Below are positions 8,034 to 18,761 of a stretch of DNA of 64,000 nucleotides, piece after piece (the stretch's first letter is position 1; every line of letters begins with the position of its first letter). The DNA lies in NCBI RefSeq assembly GCF_007625115.1, contig NZ_VMNH01000005.1, positions 1 through 64,000 of the forward strand. Reading direction: 5' to 3'. The notes beneath the pieces were generated by a model that was not told the DNA's origin, searched no databases, and saw nothing but the letters and a program-made list of their open reading frames with translations. Both the position numbers and the translations under genes were made by a program. This stretch comes from Sedimenticola selenatireducens (GTDB lineage Bacteria > Pseudomonadota > Gammaproteobacteria > Chromatiales > Chromatiaceae).

Positions 8034-9299
8034 ATGGCACTAATCACACTCGGCCTTAATCACAAGACAGCACCCCTTGATATTCGCGAGCGCCTCACTT
8101 TTGGCCCCGATATCATTGTGGCAGCACTGCGCAGCCTGTCGGAAAAAACCGCCGTAGAAGAAGCCGTCATCCTGTCGACATGCAACCGCACTGAACTCTA
8201 CTGCGCACACACCCATTCGGGTCGAGAGGAGATCTGTGCCTGGCTAGGGGAGTTTCATGGCCTTGAAGAAGAAACCATATCACCCTTCCTCTACAGCCAT
8301 ACCGATCAGGAGTGCGTGCGTCATCTTCTAAAGGTCGCCAGCGGCCTGGATTCAATGGTTCTCGGTGAACCGCAGATTCTTGGCCAGGTCAAGCAGTCGT
8401 TCCAAACGGCATCTGACGCCTCCACTACCGGCAAGTTTCTGGGGAAACTCTTCCAACACACATTCTCGGTCGCCAAACAGGTAAGAACCGATACGGCTAT
8501 TGGCCATAGCCCAGTTTCTGTCGCTTTTGCTGCGGTAAGCCTAGCCCGCCAAATTTTCAGTGACCTCTCACAACAGACGGCACTCCTCATCGGCGCCGGG
8601 GAAACCATCGAGCTCGCAGCACGGCATCTGCACCAGCATGGTGTAGGACGCATTATTGTCGCCAACCGGACACTTGAAAAGGCCCATACGTTAGCCAATC
8701 AGTTCAATGGCTATGCCATTAGCCTGACGGAGATACCGACCCATCTCCCCGAAGCTGACATCGTGATTTCATCAACTGCCAGCCCCCTGCCGGTTGTTGG
8801 CAAAGGAACGGTTGAAAGTGCGCTCAAAAAGCGCAAACACCAACCGATCTTCATGGTGGATATTGCAGTACCCAGAGACATAGAGGCCGAAGTAAGTGAA
8901 TTAAACGACGTCTACCTCTATACGGTCGATGACTTGCAAGAAGTCATACAAGAAAATCTACGCTCCCGGCAAGAAGCGGCGGAACAAGCTGTAGAGATCG
9001 TGGACCTGCATGTCGATGAATTCATGGGCTGGCTTCGCTCTCTGGATGCGGTGGGCATGATTCAGGATTACCGGAAGCAGGCAGAGCTCATGCGGGACGA
9101 AGTACTGGAACGCGCACTGAAGCAGATGCAGGCGGGTAAATCACCCGAGGAGAGCATGCGTTTTCTTGCCCACACATTGACCAACAAACTGCTTCATACC
9201 CCAAGCACACAGATACGACAGGCCGGTTTTGAAGGGCAGTCAGATCTATTGGAAGCAGCTAACACCCTTTTTCAGATCAACGAAAATAATTCTAAATGA
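8034..9299 (+). CDS. hemA: Glutamyl-tRNA reductase
   Basis: Reduces Glu-tRNA(Glu) to glutamate-1-semialdehyde, the first step of C5 haem and sirohaem synthesis. The N-terminal [15 protein letters not shown] and the catalytic Cys50 in [12 protein letters not shown] are present, followed by [12 protein letters not shown], the NADPH-binding [16 protein letters not shown] and the C-terminal dimerisation helices. Length (421 residues) is normal. It starts the hemA-prfA-prmC unit and overlaps prfA by 4 bases (ATGA), indicating translational coupling. Confidence 0.97.
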   Translation: MALITLGLNHKTAPLDIRERLTFGPDIIVAALRSLSEKTAVEEAVILSTCNRTELYCAHTHSGREEICAWLGEFHGLEEETISPFLYSHTDQECVRHLLKVASGLDSMVLGEPQILGQVKQSFQTASDASTTGKFLGKLFQHTFSVAKQVRTDTAIGHSPVSVAFAAVSLARQIFSDLSQQTALLIGAGETIELAARHLHQHGVGRIIVANRTLEKAHTLANQFNGYAISLTEIPTHLPEADIVISSTASPLPVVGKGTVESALKKRKHQPIFMVDIAVPRDIEAEVSELNDVYLYTVDDLQEVIQENLRSRQEAAEQAVEIVDLHVDEFMGWLRSLDAVGMIQDYRKQAELMRDEVLERALKQMQAGKSPEESMRFLAHTLTNKLLHTPSTQIRQAGFEGQSDLLEAANTLFQINENNSK

Positions 9300-10381
9300 A
9301 GGCATCCATACGCGGTAGGCTGGAGCAAATTGCTGAACGGTTTGAAGAGATTACCGCCCTCCTTGCGGAGCCTGAAATCCAGAACAATCAGAATAAGTTT
9401 CGCGAACTAAGTCGGGAATACGCCCTGATTGAGCCCGTAGTTGCATGCTTTAATCATTATCGCGAACTTGAGCAGGATGTTGTTAGCACACGAGAGATGC
9501 TCAACGACCCTGAGATGGCCGACCTGGCCAAAGAGGAACTGGCATTAGCAGAAAACCGGGCGCAGGAACTGGAGCCCGAACTCCAGCTGCTACTAATCCC
9601 GGCGGACCCGAATGATCAACGCAATATCTTCCTTGAGGTTCGGGCAGGTACGGGCGGTGCCGAAGCGGCCCTGTTCGCCGGCGATCTTCTGCGCATGTAT
9701 CTTCGCTATGCTGAGCAGATGGGATGGCGCACTGAAACCATCAGTCAGACACTCGGCGAGCAGGGTGGGTACAAGGAGGTTGTTGTCCGTGTCTCAGGGC
9801 AGAACGTCTACTCTCGCCTCAAATTTGAATCAGGAACTCACCGCGTACAACGGGTACCCGAAACCGAGTCCCAGGGCAGGGTACACACCTCGGCCTGCAC
9901 CGTGGCCATCTTACCCGAAGCGGCAGAAATCGATCACATTGAGATCGGTGCGAATGATCTGCGCATTGATACCTTTCGGGCCTCTGGTGCCGGCGGACAG
10001 CACGTCAATAAAACCGACTCTGCGGTTCGCATCACCCACCTCCCTACCGGGATTGTGGTGGAGTGCCAGGATGAGCGGTCACAACATAAAAACAAGGCGC
10101 GAGCACTCTCACTGCTACAGGCAAAACTGCTCTCAGGCGTCCAACAGAAACAGGCCAGTGAACGCGCAGAGTCCCGTAAACTCCAAGTCGGCAGCGGTGA
10201 TCGCTCAGAGCGCATTCGCACCTACAACTTCCCACAAAATCGACTCACCGACCATCGAATCAATCTGACCCTGTATAAACTGGACGAAGTCATGACCGGG
10301 GCAATCGATCAGGTCGTTGATCCGCTAACACAAGAGCATCAGGCCGAGCAACTCTCTTCTCTAGCCAATAACGAAGGCTAA
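9296..10381 (+). CDS. prfA: Peptide chain release factor 1
   Basis: Recognises UAG and UAA stop codons and triggers release of the finished peptide. The tripeptide anticodon is at residues 188-190 (PET, in the family's P-x-T form) and the GGQ motif at 233-235, followed by [10 protein letters not shown]. Length (361) is normal. The Gln of GGQ is the target of PrmC, encoded next. The start ATG overlaps the hemA stop. Confidence 0.97.
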   Translation: MKASIRGRLEQIAERFEEITALLAEPEIQNNQNKFRELSREYALIEPVVACFNHYRELEQDVVSTREMLNDPEMADLAKEELALAENRAQELEPELQLLLIPADPNDQRNIFLEVRAGTGGAEAALFAGDLLRMYLRYAEQMGWRTETISQTLGEQGGYKEVVVRVSGQNVYSRLKFESGTHRVQRVPETESQGRVHTSACTVAILPEAAEIDHIEIGANDLRIDTFRASGAGGQHVNKTDSAVRITHLPTGIVVECQDERSQHKNKARALSLLQAKLLSGVQQKQASERAESRKLQVGSGDRSERIRTYNFPQNRLTDHRINLTLYKLDEVMTGAIDQVVDPLTQEHQAEQLSSLANNEG

Positions 10382-10407
10382 TTACAGCACTGAGTTAGGC
10401 AGGTGAC

Positions 10408-11271
10408 ATGATATCTGACGCATCACAGACCATTGCGATGGCCCTGAGCGAGGCCAGCCAGGAGGCCAGGGCTTCCCGGCTTGAGGCGGAGGTGCTACTG
10501 GCACACACGCTAAATTGCAGCCGTAGCCATCTCTACACTTGGCCAGAACAGCATCTGACAGAACAGCAGTCGCAGACCTTTTCCAGTCTGATTGGGAGGC
10601 GCCTCGCGGGTGAACCTATCGCCTATATCACTGGCACCCGAGAATTCTGGTCACTCACATTGAGTGTGACGCCCGACACGCTCATCCCCCGCCCTGAAAC
10701 CGAATTAATGGTGGAACGGTCCCTGGAGATCCTACAGACCAAACCCACCGCACGAATCGCAGACCTGGGGACGGGAAGTGGCGCAATTGCCGCCGCACTG
10801 GCCAGCGAGTTACCGGAAAGCCAGATCACGGCGACCGACAACTCAGTCAAAGCCCTTTCCGTTGCCCAGGCCAACTTTGAAGATCTGGGCCTGCAGAACA
10901 TTCAGACCAGTCTTGGTCACTGGCTTACGGCACTCCCGAACGCCGAGCCCTTTGACCTGATACTTTGCAACCCACCTTATGTGGCTGAATATGACCCCCA
11001 TCTTCAGGAAGACGGCTTACCCTGGGAACCGGCTTCAGCGCTCGTATCTGGAAAGGACGGCTTGGATGATATCAGACAGCTGATCAAGAACGCGCCACTG
11101 TGCCTCGCCCCGCAGGGCTGGCTGATTCTCGAACATGGATTTGACCAGGGAAGCGCCGTACGCCAGCTCTTTTCTGAGGCAGGATATCAAGAAGTTATCA
11201 CTCATCATGATCTGGAACAGCGAGAACGATTGACTGAGGGCAGAAGACCGATAGATGATGGAAACTGCTGA
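10408..11271 (+). CDS. prmC: Release factor glutamine N5-methyltransferase
   Basis: Methylates the Gln of the GGQ motif of RF1 and RF2. It has an N-terminal helical domain with PIAYITGTREFW, an SAM-binding loop DLGTGSGAIA (residues 119-128) and the catalytic NPPY (188-191). Length is 287 residues. It lies 26 bases after prfA, the usual hemA-prfA-prmC order. Confidence 0.96.
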   Translation: MISDASQTIAMALSEASQEARASRLEAEVLLAHTLNCSRSHLYTWPEQHLTEQQSQTFSSLIGRRLAGEPIAYITGTREFWSLTLSVTPDTLIPRPETELMVERSLEILQTKPTARIADLGTGSGAIAAALASELPESQITATDNSVKALSVAQANFEDLGLQNIQTSLGHWLTALPNAEPFDLILCNPPYVAEYDPHLQEDGLPWEPASALVSGKDGLDDIRQLIKNAPLCLAPQGWLILEHGFDQGSAVRQLFSEAGYQEVITHHDLEQRERLTEGRRPIDDGNC

Positions 11272-11351
11272 AGAAAATAATAACCTTTAGATTCGCATTG
11301 AAATATCTGAAGATCTCTTGATAATTTCTGTATACCGTTTAGGATCAAGTT

Positions 11352-11762
11352 ATGGAATCAGACGATAGCGATATCATAAAGCACCGTGAGATAGTCTTTA
11401 CGGAACTACACCCCGATCCGCAGCAGGCCCATACAGCGGCAAGTGTGCTTCAGGACATTGAGGGCGTTGTTGAGGTCTTTGTCGAAAACCATCTTCATCT
11501 TAAAATACGCTATCACGTACTGAAGATTTCCCTTGAGCAGATCGAAAACGCCTTGATCGAGTGCGGATTCCATCTTAGCAGTAAACTCATCTACAAGATT
11601 TCACGCGCGCTCTATTACTACACTGAAGAGATACAGCGGGTGAATAATGGTTGCAGTGATGAGGATCACAACAGTACGCGCAAAATTTTCATCAATCGCT
11701 ACGAAAATCGAACACATGGCTGCTCAGACACGCGACCTGAGCACTGGCGAAAATACCTGTAG
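11352..11762 (+). CDS. Small conserved-looking protein, HMA-like fold suspected
   Basis: A 136-residue protein that I do not recognise. Residues 20-85 read like a beta-alpha-beta-beta-alpha-beta unit: ILQDIEGVVEVFVE-type start, a second strand HLHLKIRYHVL and the helix SLEQIENALIECGF, as in heavy-metal-associated domains, but without the metal-binding CxxC. The C-terminal part is polar and basic and carries two Cys (in NNGCSDEDH and THGCSDTR). It sits between prmC and moeB on the same strand. No function is proposed. Confidence 0.65.
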   Translation: MESDDSDIIKHREIVFTELHPDPQQAHTAASVLQDIEGVVEVFVENHLHLKIRYHVLKISLEQIENALIECGFHLSSKLIYKISRALYYYTEEIQRVNNGCSDEDHNSTRKIFINRYENRTHGCSDTRPEHWRKYL

Positions 11763-11839
11763 CAGGATCCTACAGCAGATACTTCCCTTTCAGGGGGCAC
11801 ATTGGCAGGAGATGCCATTGCGGCCACGCCTGAGCAGAG

Positions 11840-12601
11840 ATGAATGACCTGCACTTTATGAACGACGAGCAACTACTTCGTTACAGCCGACAAATCATGC
11901 TCCCCTCGATTGGTATCGAAGGACAAGAGAAACTCCTCAACTCCAGAGTACTCCTCTTTGGACTGGGCGGGCTGGGATCACCCATTGCTATGTATTTAGC
12001 GGCCGCCGGGATTGGCGAATTGGTGCTGGTCGATTTTGATCGGGTAGATATCACTAATCTGCAACGACAAATCATCCACACCACGGGATCGGTTGGCCAA
12101 CTTAAAGTGGATTCAGCCAGACAAGCCCTGCGTGCAATCAACCCAGATTGCCGTATCGATACCGTCTCTTCCCGGCTTGAGGGCAGCGACCTCGAACGCG
12201 AAGTCAAGCGGGCTGACTTGGTCATTGATGGCACTGACAATTTCACCACCCGATTTGCCATCAATGATGCCTGCGTGGCTCACCAGAAACCCCTCGTATC
12301 CGGCGCTGCCATTCGCATGGAAGGACAGGTGTCTGTCTTCACAGGCCAACCAGACCAACCCTGTTACCGCTGCCTCTATGGCAGTGCTGCCGAACTGGAC
12401 GAGACCTGTTCTTCGAATGGGGTACTCTCACCGTTGGTGGGTATCATTGGAAGTGTACAAGCCGTCGAAGCCATCAAAATATTGGCCCAAGCCGGCACCC
12501 CATTGATAGGCCGTCTGCTGGTACTTGATGCGTTAGAGATGCAGTGGCGAACCCTTAAACTCAAAAAAGACCCCGCCTGCAAGACATGCGGCCAGAAATA
12601 G
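11840..12601 (+). CDS. moeB: MoeB/ThiF-family adenylyltransferase
   Basis: Activates the C-terminus of a ubiquitin-like sulfur carrier (MoaD for molybdopterin, or ThiS) by adenylation. The 253-residue chain starts with the family's LLRYSRQIMLPSIGIEGQ, has the nucleotide loop GLGGLG (41-46), the arginine-containing NLQRQIIH, four zinc cysteines (175, 178, 247, 250) and Cys190 in ETCSSNGVLSP. There is no C-terminal rhodanese domain, so it is of the short MoeB type. moeB follows hemA-prfA-prmC in pseudomonads as well. MoeB versus ThiF cannot be settled by sequence alone. Confidence 0.9.
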   Translation: MNDLHFMNDEQLLRYSRQIMLPSIGIEGQEKLLNSRVLLFGLGGLGSPIAMYLAAAGIGELVLVDFDRVDITNLQRQIIHTTGSVGQLKVDSARQALRAINPDCRIDTVSSRLEGSDLEREVKRADLVIDGTDNFTTRFAINDACVAHQKPLVSGAAIRMEGQVSVFTGQPDQPCYRCLYGSAAELDETCSSNGVLSPLVGIIGSVQAVEAIKILAQAGTPLIGRLLVLDALEMQWRTLKLKKDPACKTCGQK

Positions 12602-12607
12602 AGACTT

Positions 12608-13219
12608 ATGACAACACCTGCCATCTCTGCGGAAAAGGCCCGCTATCTAAACTCGCTTCGTCAGGACATCGCCTTCAGTGAGACCCTACGGGGAGAAATG
12701 CTACAGTTTCAGACCACTTGGGGACTCTTCTCGCCCAAATCCATCGACGAAGGGAGCCGGCTATTACTCGACTACATGGAAGTGGGGGAGAATGACGATA
12801 CACTGGATCTCGGATGTGGCTATGGGCCACTGGGCCTCACACTGGCCCGCCTGGCACCTAACGGCACCAGTGTGCTGGTGGACAAAGACTATGTGGCGGT
12901 TGAATACAGTCGGAAAAATGCTGAACTGAACGGCATCAGAAATACAGAAATCTTTCTCAGCAATGGATTTTCCGAGGTAGGCAACAGACAATTTGATCTG
13001 ATTGCCTCTAATTTACCCGCAAAAACCGGCAAAGAACTCTACTATCTCTACTTTTATGATGCCCTGATGCGCATGAAGCCTGGTGCCCGGTTTTATGTAG
13101 TGACGATCACAGGGCTGAGAAAATTTATCCAGAAGGCCTTCATCGAAGTTTTTGGAAACTACGAAAAACTTAAACAAGGCAAGACGTACACGGTTGCTGT
13201 GGCAACACTTGAAAAGTAG
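12608..13219 (+). CDS. Class I SAM methyltransferase, RsmC/MTS-like
   Basis: A 203-residue methyltransferase of the small MTS domain type, related to the catalytic half of RsmC, which methylates guanine in 16S rRNA. The SAM loop DLGCGYGPLG is at 67-76 and the acidic residue follows in VLVDKDYVAVEYSRKN. Motif IV, normally NPP(F/Y/I) in this family, reads NLPAK here (135-139). It follows moeB by 6 bases and is probably cotranscribed. The substrate is unknown. Confidence 0.8.
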   Translation: MTTPAISAEKARYLNSLRQDIAFSETLRGEMLQFQTTWGLFSPKSIDEGSRLLLDYMEVGENDDTLDLGCGYGPLGLTLARLAPNGTSVLVDKDYVAVEYSRKNAELNGIRNTEIFLSNGFSEVGNRQFDLIASNLPAKTGKELYYLYFYDALMRMKPGARFYVVTITGLRKFIQKAFIEVFGNYEKLKQGKTYTVAVATLEK

Positions 13220-13236
13220 AAAGCGCCACCTCTTTA

Positions 13237-13261
13237 GCCCAAACACACCCAAGGTTTGGGC
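13237..13261 (+). terminator. Terminator-like hairpin after the methyltransferase gene
   Basis: An 8-bp stem (13237-13244 with 13254-13261) lies 17 bases after the methyltransferase stop codon. There is no T-run, so it may be a weak or Rho-dependent end. Its right arm also overlaps the -35 region of the next gene. Confidence 0.45.
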
Positions 13262-13284
13262 ATTAAGCGAATATACTTTATAAT
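13256..13284 (+). promoter_or_regulatory. Probable promoter of the ANTAR response regulator
   Basis: A perfect -10 TATAAT (13279-13284) has TTGGGC (13256-13261) 17 bases upstream. Transcription from about 13291 would give a leader of roughly 105 bases before the ATG at 13396. Confidence 0.55.
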
Positions 13285-13395
13285 CCTTACATGGACTGGC
13301 GGCCGACCGGGGGGACGGTTAATACTCTTCTGATACTGAGCCTGGCACACAAACAGAGCACAGGCCATTTATCAAGGACATATCTGTATATCCCT

Positions 13396-14016
13396 ATGAA
13401 TCCCTACAAAATCCTGGTTGCCGACGACGACATCTTTACCCTCACCAGCATTACAAGTGGTCTAAAAAAAGCGGGCTATGAGATACTATCCGCCCCAGAT
13501 GGGGCGATTGCCGTGCAACTGGGCCTCCAGGAGCAACCAGATTTGGCTATCCTGGATATACGCATGCCAGGAATGAGTGGCATAGACGTCGCCCGAAAGC
13601 TACGGGCCGATGGTCGCATCAATACCCTGTTTTTAAGCGCCTATAGCGACAAAGATGTGGTTGAACTGGCCACCCAGGAGGGCGCGCTCGGCTATCTGGT
13701 CAAACCCATTAATATCCAACAGCTGGTCCCGGCCATAGAGGCCGCCCTGAAACGCTCTGCAGAACTTAATGAATTACAACAAAAAGAGGTAGACCTGACT
13801 GATGCTATTACTAGAAACCGGGAGATCAGTGTTGCCGTCGGTATTTATATGGAGCGTTTTTCGGTCAATGAACAGAGCGCCTTTGATGCCCTCCGCAACT
13901 ACGCTCGACATGAAAGAATGAAGCTCGCATCCCTGTCCAAAGAACTTATACAGGAATCCGATTCACGGGACACACTATTCAAAGCGATCCACTGTCATCA
14001 CCAAAAGGCTCACTAA
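13396..14016 (+). CDS. Response regulator with RNA-binding ANTAR output domain
   Basis: A 206-residue NasT/AmiR-type protein. The receiver domain (1-120) has the acidic pocket D10-D12, the phosphorylation site Asp54 in LAILDIRMPG, and Lys103 in LVKPI. The ANTAR domain (about 128-187) follows, with ITRNREISVAVGIYMERFSV matching its RNA-binding helices. ANTAR proteins block transcription terminators in leader RNAs. No histidine kinase or nitrogen-assimilation gene is adjacent, so the partner is unknown. The start is placed at the ATG giving MNPYKILVADDD; the frame is open to 13291. Confidence 0.88.
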   Translation: MNPYKILVADDDIFTLTSITSGLKKAGYEILSAPDGAIAVQLGLQEQPDLAILDIRMPGMSGIDVARKLRADGRINTLFLSAYSDKDVVELATQEGALGYLVKPINIQQLVPAIEAALKRSAELNELQQKEVDLTDAITRNREISVAVGIYMERFSVNEQSAFDALRNYARHERMKLASLSKELIQESDSRDTLFKAIHCHHQKAH

Positions 14017-14032
14017 CCCCATTGAAAATAAA

Positions 14033-14058
14033 CAAAAATGCCGGGGCATAGCCCGGCA
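14033..14058 (-). terminator. Terminator of the gatCAB operon
   Basis: On the minus strand a 7-bp GC stem (14058-14052 with 14045-14039) is followed by TTTTTGTTT, a typical intrinsic terminator 23 bases after the gatB stop codon. Confidence 0.85.
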
Positions 14059-14080
14059 CCTTGCATACATTTTTTGCCGT

Positions 14081-15523
14081 TTAAGCGGAGAGTTTTTTCA
14101 GCAGCAGTTCATTCACCTGCTGTGGATTGGCCTTACCCTTGGACTGTTTCATCACTTGGCCGACAAAGAAGCCTAGCATTTTTGGGCGCTTCTTCTCATC
14201 AGCATTGCGATAGTTCTCCACCTGATCGACATTGGCTGCCAATACCTCATCCACAACACGCTCTATGGCACCCGTATCAGTAATCTGCTTGAGGCCTTTG
14301 GCCTCAATAATCTGATCGGCACCACCTTCACCAGCCAACATGGCTTCAAACACCTGTTTGGCAATCTTTCCAGAAATGGTGTTATCCACAATACGCAACA
14401 ACATCTGCCCAAGCGCTTCAGCACTCACAGGACTCTCAGCAAGCCCGAGTCCCGCCTTATTCAGTGAACCCGACAGTTCACCCATCACCCAGTTGGCGGT
14501 CAGCTTCGCATCCCCCGCGACCTTTGCGGCCTGTTCAAAGTAATCTGCCAAATCCTTACCAGACGTCAGAAAGACAGCATCATACTCACTCAGACCGTAA
14601 GCTTCGGAGAATCTTTTCCGTTTCGCTTCTGGCAACTCTGGCATGGCCGCCCTGATTGATTCGATCAGATCCGCGTCCAGCTCCACGGGTAACAGATCCG
14701 GGTCTGGGAAATAACGATAATCATTGGCCTCCTCTTTGGAGCGCATGGAGCGGGTTTCATCCTTATCCGCATCATAGAGCCTCGTCTCCTGTACTACTTC
14801 ACCGCCTGCCTCTATAAGATCAATCTGACGCTCGACCTCTATATTTATGGCACGCTCCAGAAATCGAAACGAATTGAGATTCTTTAGCTCAGCTCTCGTC
14901 CCCAATGGCCCACCGAATGGACGGACCGAAACATTAGCATCACAGCGGAACGATCCCTCTTGCATATTGCCGTCGCAGATACCGAGATATTGCACAAGTT
15001 GATGAATCTTCTTGGCATAGGCCACGGCCTCCTTGGCTGAACGCATATCGGGTTCTGAAACGATCTCAAGTAAAGGCGTACCCGCCCGATTCAGATCAAC
15101 ACCGGTCATGCCGTGAAAATCCTCATGCAGCGATTTACCTGCATCCTCTTCCAAGTGTGCACGGGTAACACCGATCGTTCTGCGCACCCCGTCATCCAAC
15201 TCAATCTCAACTTCACCCTTACCAACGATTGGCAGCTCAAACTGACTGATTTGATAGCCTTTGGGGAGGTCAGGATAAAAATAGTTTTTACGCGCAAATA
15301 CAGATCGCTCACCAATTTCCGCATTAATAGCCACGCCAAAGGTGACGGCCATCCGAACCGCCTCTCTATTAAGCACCGGCAACACACCTGGCATGCCCAG
15401 ATCAACATTACAGGCCTGGGTATTCGGCGCAGAGCCAAAAGCGGTAGATGCCCCGGAAAAAATCTTCGACTTGGTGGCCAACTGGGCATGAATTTCAAGC
15501 CCGATCACTGTTTCCCATTGCAT
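14081..15523 (-). CDS. gatB: Asp/Glu-tRNA amidotransferase subunit B
   Basis: Phosphorylates the acyl group of Glu-tRNA(Gln) or Asp-tRNA(Asn) so that ammonia from GatA can convert it to the amide. The N-terminal [20 protein letters not shown] is diagnostic, as is [17 protein letters not shown]. The C-terminal helical YqeY-like tail binds tRNA. Length is 480 residues. Last gene of gatC-gatA-gatB; 25 bases after gatA. Confidence 0.97.
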   Translation of the reverse strand: MQWETVIGLEIHAQLATKSKIFSGASTAFGSAPNTQACNVDLGMPGVLPVLNREAVRMAVTFGVAINAEIGERSVFARKNYFYPDLPKGYQISQFELPIVGKGEVEIELDDGVRRTIGVTRAHLEEDAGKSLHEDFHGMTGVDLNRAGTPLLEIVSEPDMRSAKEAVAYAKKIHQLVQYLGICDGNMQEGSFRCDANVSVRPFGGPLGTRAELKNLNSFRFLERAINIEVERQIDLIEAGGEVVQETRLYDADKDETRSMRSKEEANDYRYFPDPDLLPVELDADLIESIRAAMPELPEAKRKRFSEAYGLSEYDAVFLTSGKDLADYFEQAAKVAGDAKLTANWVMGELSGSLNKAGLGLAESPVSAEALGQMLLRIVDNTISGKIAKQVFEAMLAGEGGADQIIEAKGLKQITDTGAIERVVDEVLAANVDQVENYRNADEKKRPKMLGFFVGQVMKQSKGKANPQQVNELLLKKLSA

Positions 15524-15548
15524 AATCTGTCTCTACATTCCCAATCTG

Positions 15549-17003
15549 TTATTCAAACCCGGCAGGGCTCGCACTGTGCCAATCGGTCTCTTGCTGCAGG
15601 CGATGCGCCACATTCAGCAGCTTGGCCTCTTCAAAATAGTTGCCTATCAGCTGCAGTCCCACAGGCATGCCACCCACCGGCTGAACCGGAATGGACATAC
15701 CGGGCAAACCGGCTAGATTCACCGCAATGGTATAGATATCGGAGAGGTACATGGTAACGGGATCATCGGCCTTTTCACCAATCCCAAATGCAGTCGATGG
15801 TGCAGTCGGCCCCATGATCACATCCACCTGGTTGAAGGCGGCGCGGAAATCATCGGAAATGAGATGGCGAATCTTCTGCGCCTTGAGATAGTACGCGTCA
15901 TAATAGCCGGCTGAGAGGGCATAGGTCCCGATCATAATGCGCCGCTTGACCTCAGCCCCAAAACCTTCACCTCGTGAACGCTTGTATAGATCCTCCAGAT
16001 CCTTTGGCTCACTACAACGATGGCCAAAGCGAACACCATCGAAGCGTGACAAGTTGGAGGAGCACTCGGCAGGTGCTACCACATAATAGGTCGGCACACC
16101 CAGATGGGTATTCGGCAAGCTGATATCCACAAGCTCTGCACCCATGCTGACATATTCATTCAGAGCTAATTGAATGGAGGCCTCAATATTGGCGTCGAGC
16201 CCACCCCCGAAATACTCCTTAGGCACACCAATACGCAGCCCTCTCAGATCATCACCCAGCGTAGCTGAATAATCCGGAACAGCCGCTTCAGCACTGGTGG
16301 AATCCCGCCCATCAAAACCGGCCATCACCTGAAGCATGGCGGCGGCATCCTCCGCTGTTCGTGCCATGGGGCCGCCCTGATCCAATGACGATGCGAAGGC
16401 GATCATGCCATAACGCGAAACCCGACCATAAGTCGGCTTTAAGCCCGTGATACCACAGAATGAAGCCGGCTGACGAATGGACCCCCCGGTATCCGTACCC
16501 GTTGCAGCAACACACAATCTGGCCGCCACTGCAGCCGCCGAGCCACCCGATGAACCACCCGGCACGGCGCTTTCTTTCCAGGGGTTCCGGACCGGCCCAT
16601 AGAAGCTGTTCTCATTGGAAGAGCCCATGGCAAACTCATCCATATTGGTCTTCCCCAGCATCACCGCCCCAGCCTGCTTGAACTGAGAGACCACGTGAGC
16701 ATCGTAGGGCGCGACAAACTTATCCAGCATTTTCGAACCACAGCTGGTTTTAATCCCCTGGGTGCAGAAAATATCTTTGTGCGCTATTGGTATGCCTGCC
16801 AGCAACGACGTATGACCTCCTTTAAGCCGCTGATCAGCCAGTTCAGCCTCTTGCAGGGCCTGCTCTTCACAGACCGTAACGAAGCTATTAAGCCCTGAAT
16901 TAAAACTGGAAACCCGCTTCAAGTAGGTGCGTGTCAGCTCAACACTGGAGAAGTCACCCGCGCGCAAACCCCGCGCCAGCTCAGAAATCGTTTTGTTATA
17001 CAT
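15549..17003 (-). CDS. gatA: Asp/Glu-tRNA amidotransferase subunit A
   Basis: The glutaminase/amidase subunit that supplies ammonia to GatB. The amidase-signature triad is visible: Lys76 in IAHKDIF, cis-Ser151 in [14 protein letters not shown], and the nucleophile Ser175 in [13 protein letters not shown]. Length (484) is normal. It lies in the middle of the operon; no strong ribosome site precedes the ATG at 17003. Confidence 0.97.
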   Translation of the reverse strand: MYNKTISELARGLRAGDFSSVELTRTYLKRVSSFNSGLNSFVTVCEEQALQEAELADQRLKGGHTSLLAGIPIAHKDIFCTQGIKTSCGSKMLDKFVAPYDAHVVSQFKQAGAVMLGKTNMDEFAMGSSNENSFYGPVRNPWKESAVPGGSSGGSAAAVAARLCVAATGTDTGGSIRQPASFCGITGLKPTYGRVSRYGMIAFASSLDQGGPMARTAEDAAAMLQVMAGFDGRDSTSAEAAVPDYSATLGDDLRGLRIGVPKEYFGGGLDANIEASIQLALNEYVSMGAELVDISLPNTHLGVPTYYVVAPAECSSNLSRFDGVRFGHRCSEPKDLEDLYKRSRGEGFGAEVKRRIMIGTYALSAGYYDAYYLKAQKIRHLISDDFRAAFNQVDVIMGPTAPSTAFGIGEKADDPVTMYLSDIYTIAVNLAGLPGMSIPVQPVGGMPVGLQLIGNYFEEAKLLNVAHRLQQETDWHSASPAGFE

Positions 17004-17056
17004 TCAATCAATCCATCAAAACAGGCAAATCAATTATCCCGAATTTATTCAGGCCA

Positions 17057-17344
17057 CTACTCAATCACCCGGGGAACCAGATAGAGGCCATCCTCAGTAA
17101 AGGGCGCGATCGATTGGAACAGCTCTCGCTGATCCTGCTCAGTCACCCTATCTTCTCTGAGTCGCTGAACCATATGCAGCGGATGCGCCATTGGCTCAAC
17201 ACCTTCCGTGTCCGCCTGATCCATCTGTTCAACCAGATTCAAAATATTCGACAAATCAGAAGCGACTGCATCCAGTTCGTCATTGCTCACTGACAAGCGG
17301 GCCAAATGAGCTATCTTCTCAACATCGGATCGTTCCAGAGACAT
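17057..17344 (-). CDS. gatC: Asp/Glu-tRNA amidotransferase subunit C
   Basis: A 95-residue belt protein that wraps around GatA and joins it to GatB. The start [16 protein letters not shown] and the tail [11 protein letters not shown] are typical. The ATG at 17344 is chosen because GAGGA precedes it at good spacing and because the family begins here; the open frame runs on to 17497. First gene of gatCAB, divergent from mreB. Confidence 0.95.
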   Translation of the reverse strand: MSLERSDVEKIAHLARLSVSNDELDAVASDLSNILNLVEQMDQADTEGVEPMAHPLHMVQRLREDRVTEQDQRELFQSIAPFTEDGLYLVPRVIE

Positions 17345-18718
<1,374 letters not shown>

Positions 18719-18761
18719 TTGCCGTCAGGCGCTGATCAAGAGTCAAAGAGGCTGATCCCCC

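Noticed and set aside
9612-10268. Plus-strand frame of 218 codons inside prfA
   Set aside because: Out-of-frame shadow of RF1; composition is that of a shifted frame (Pro/Ser/Arg-rich).
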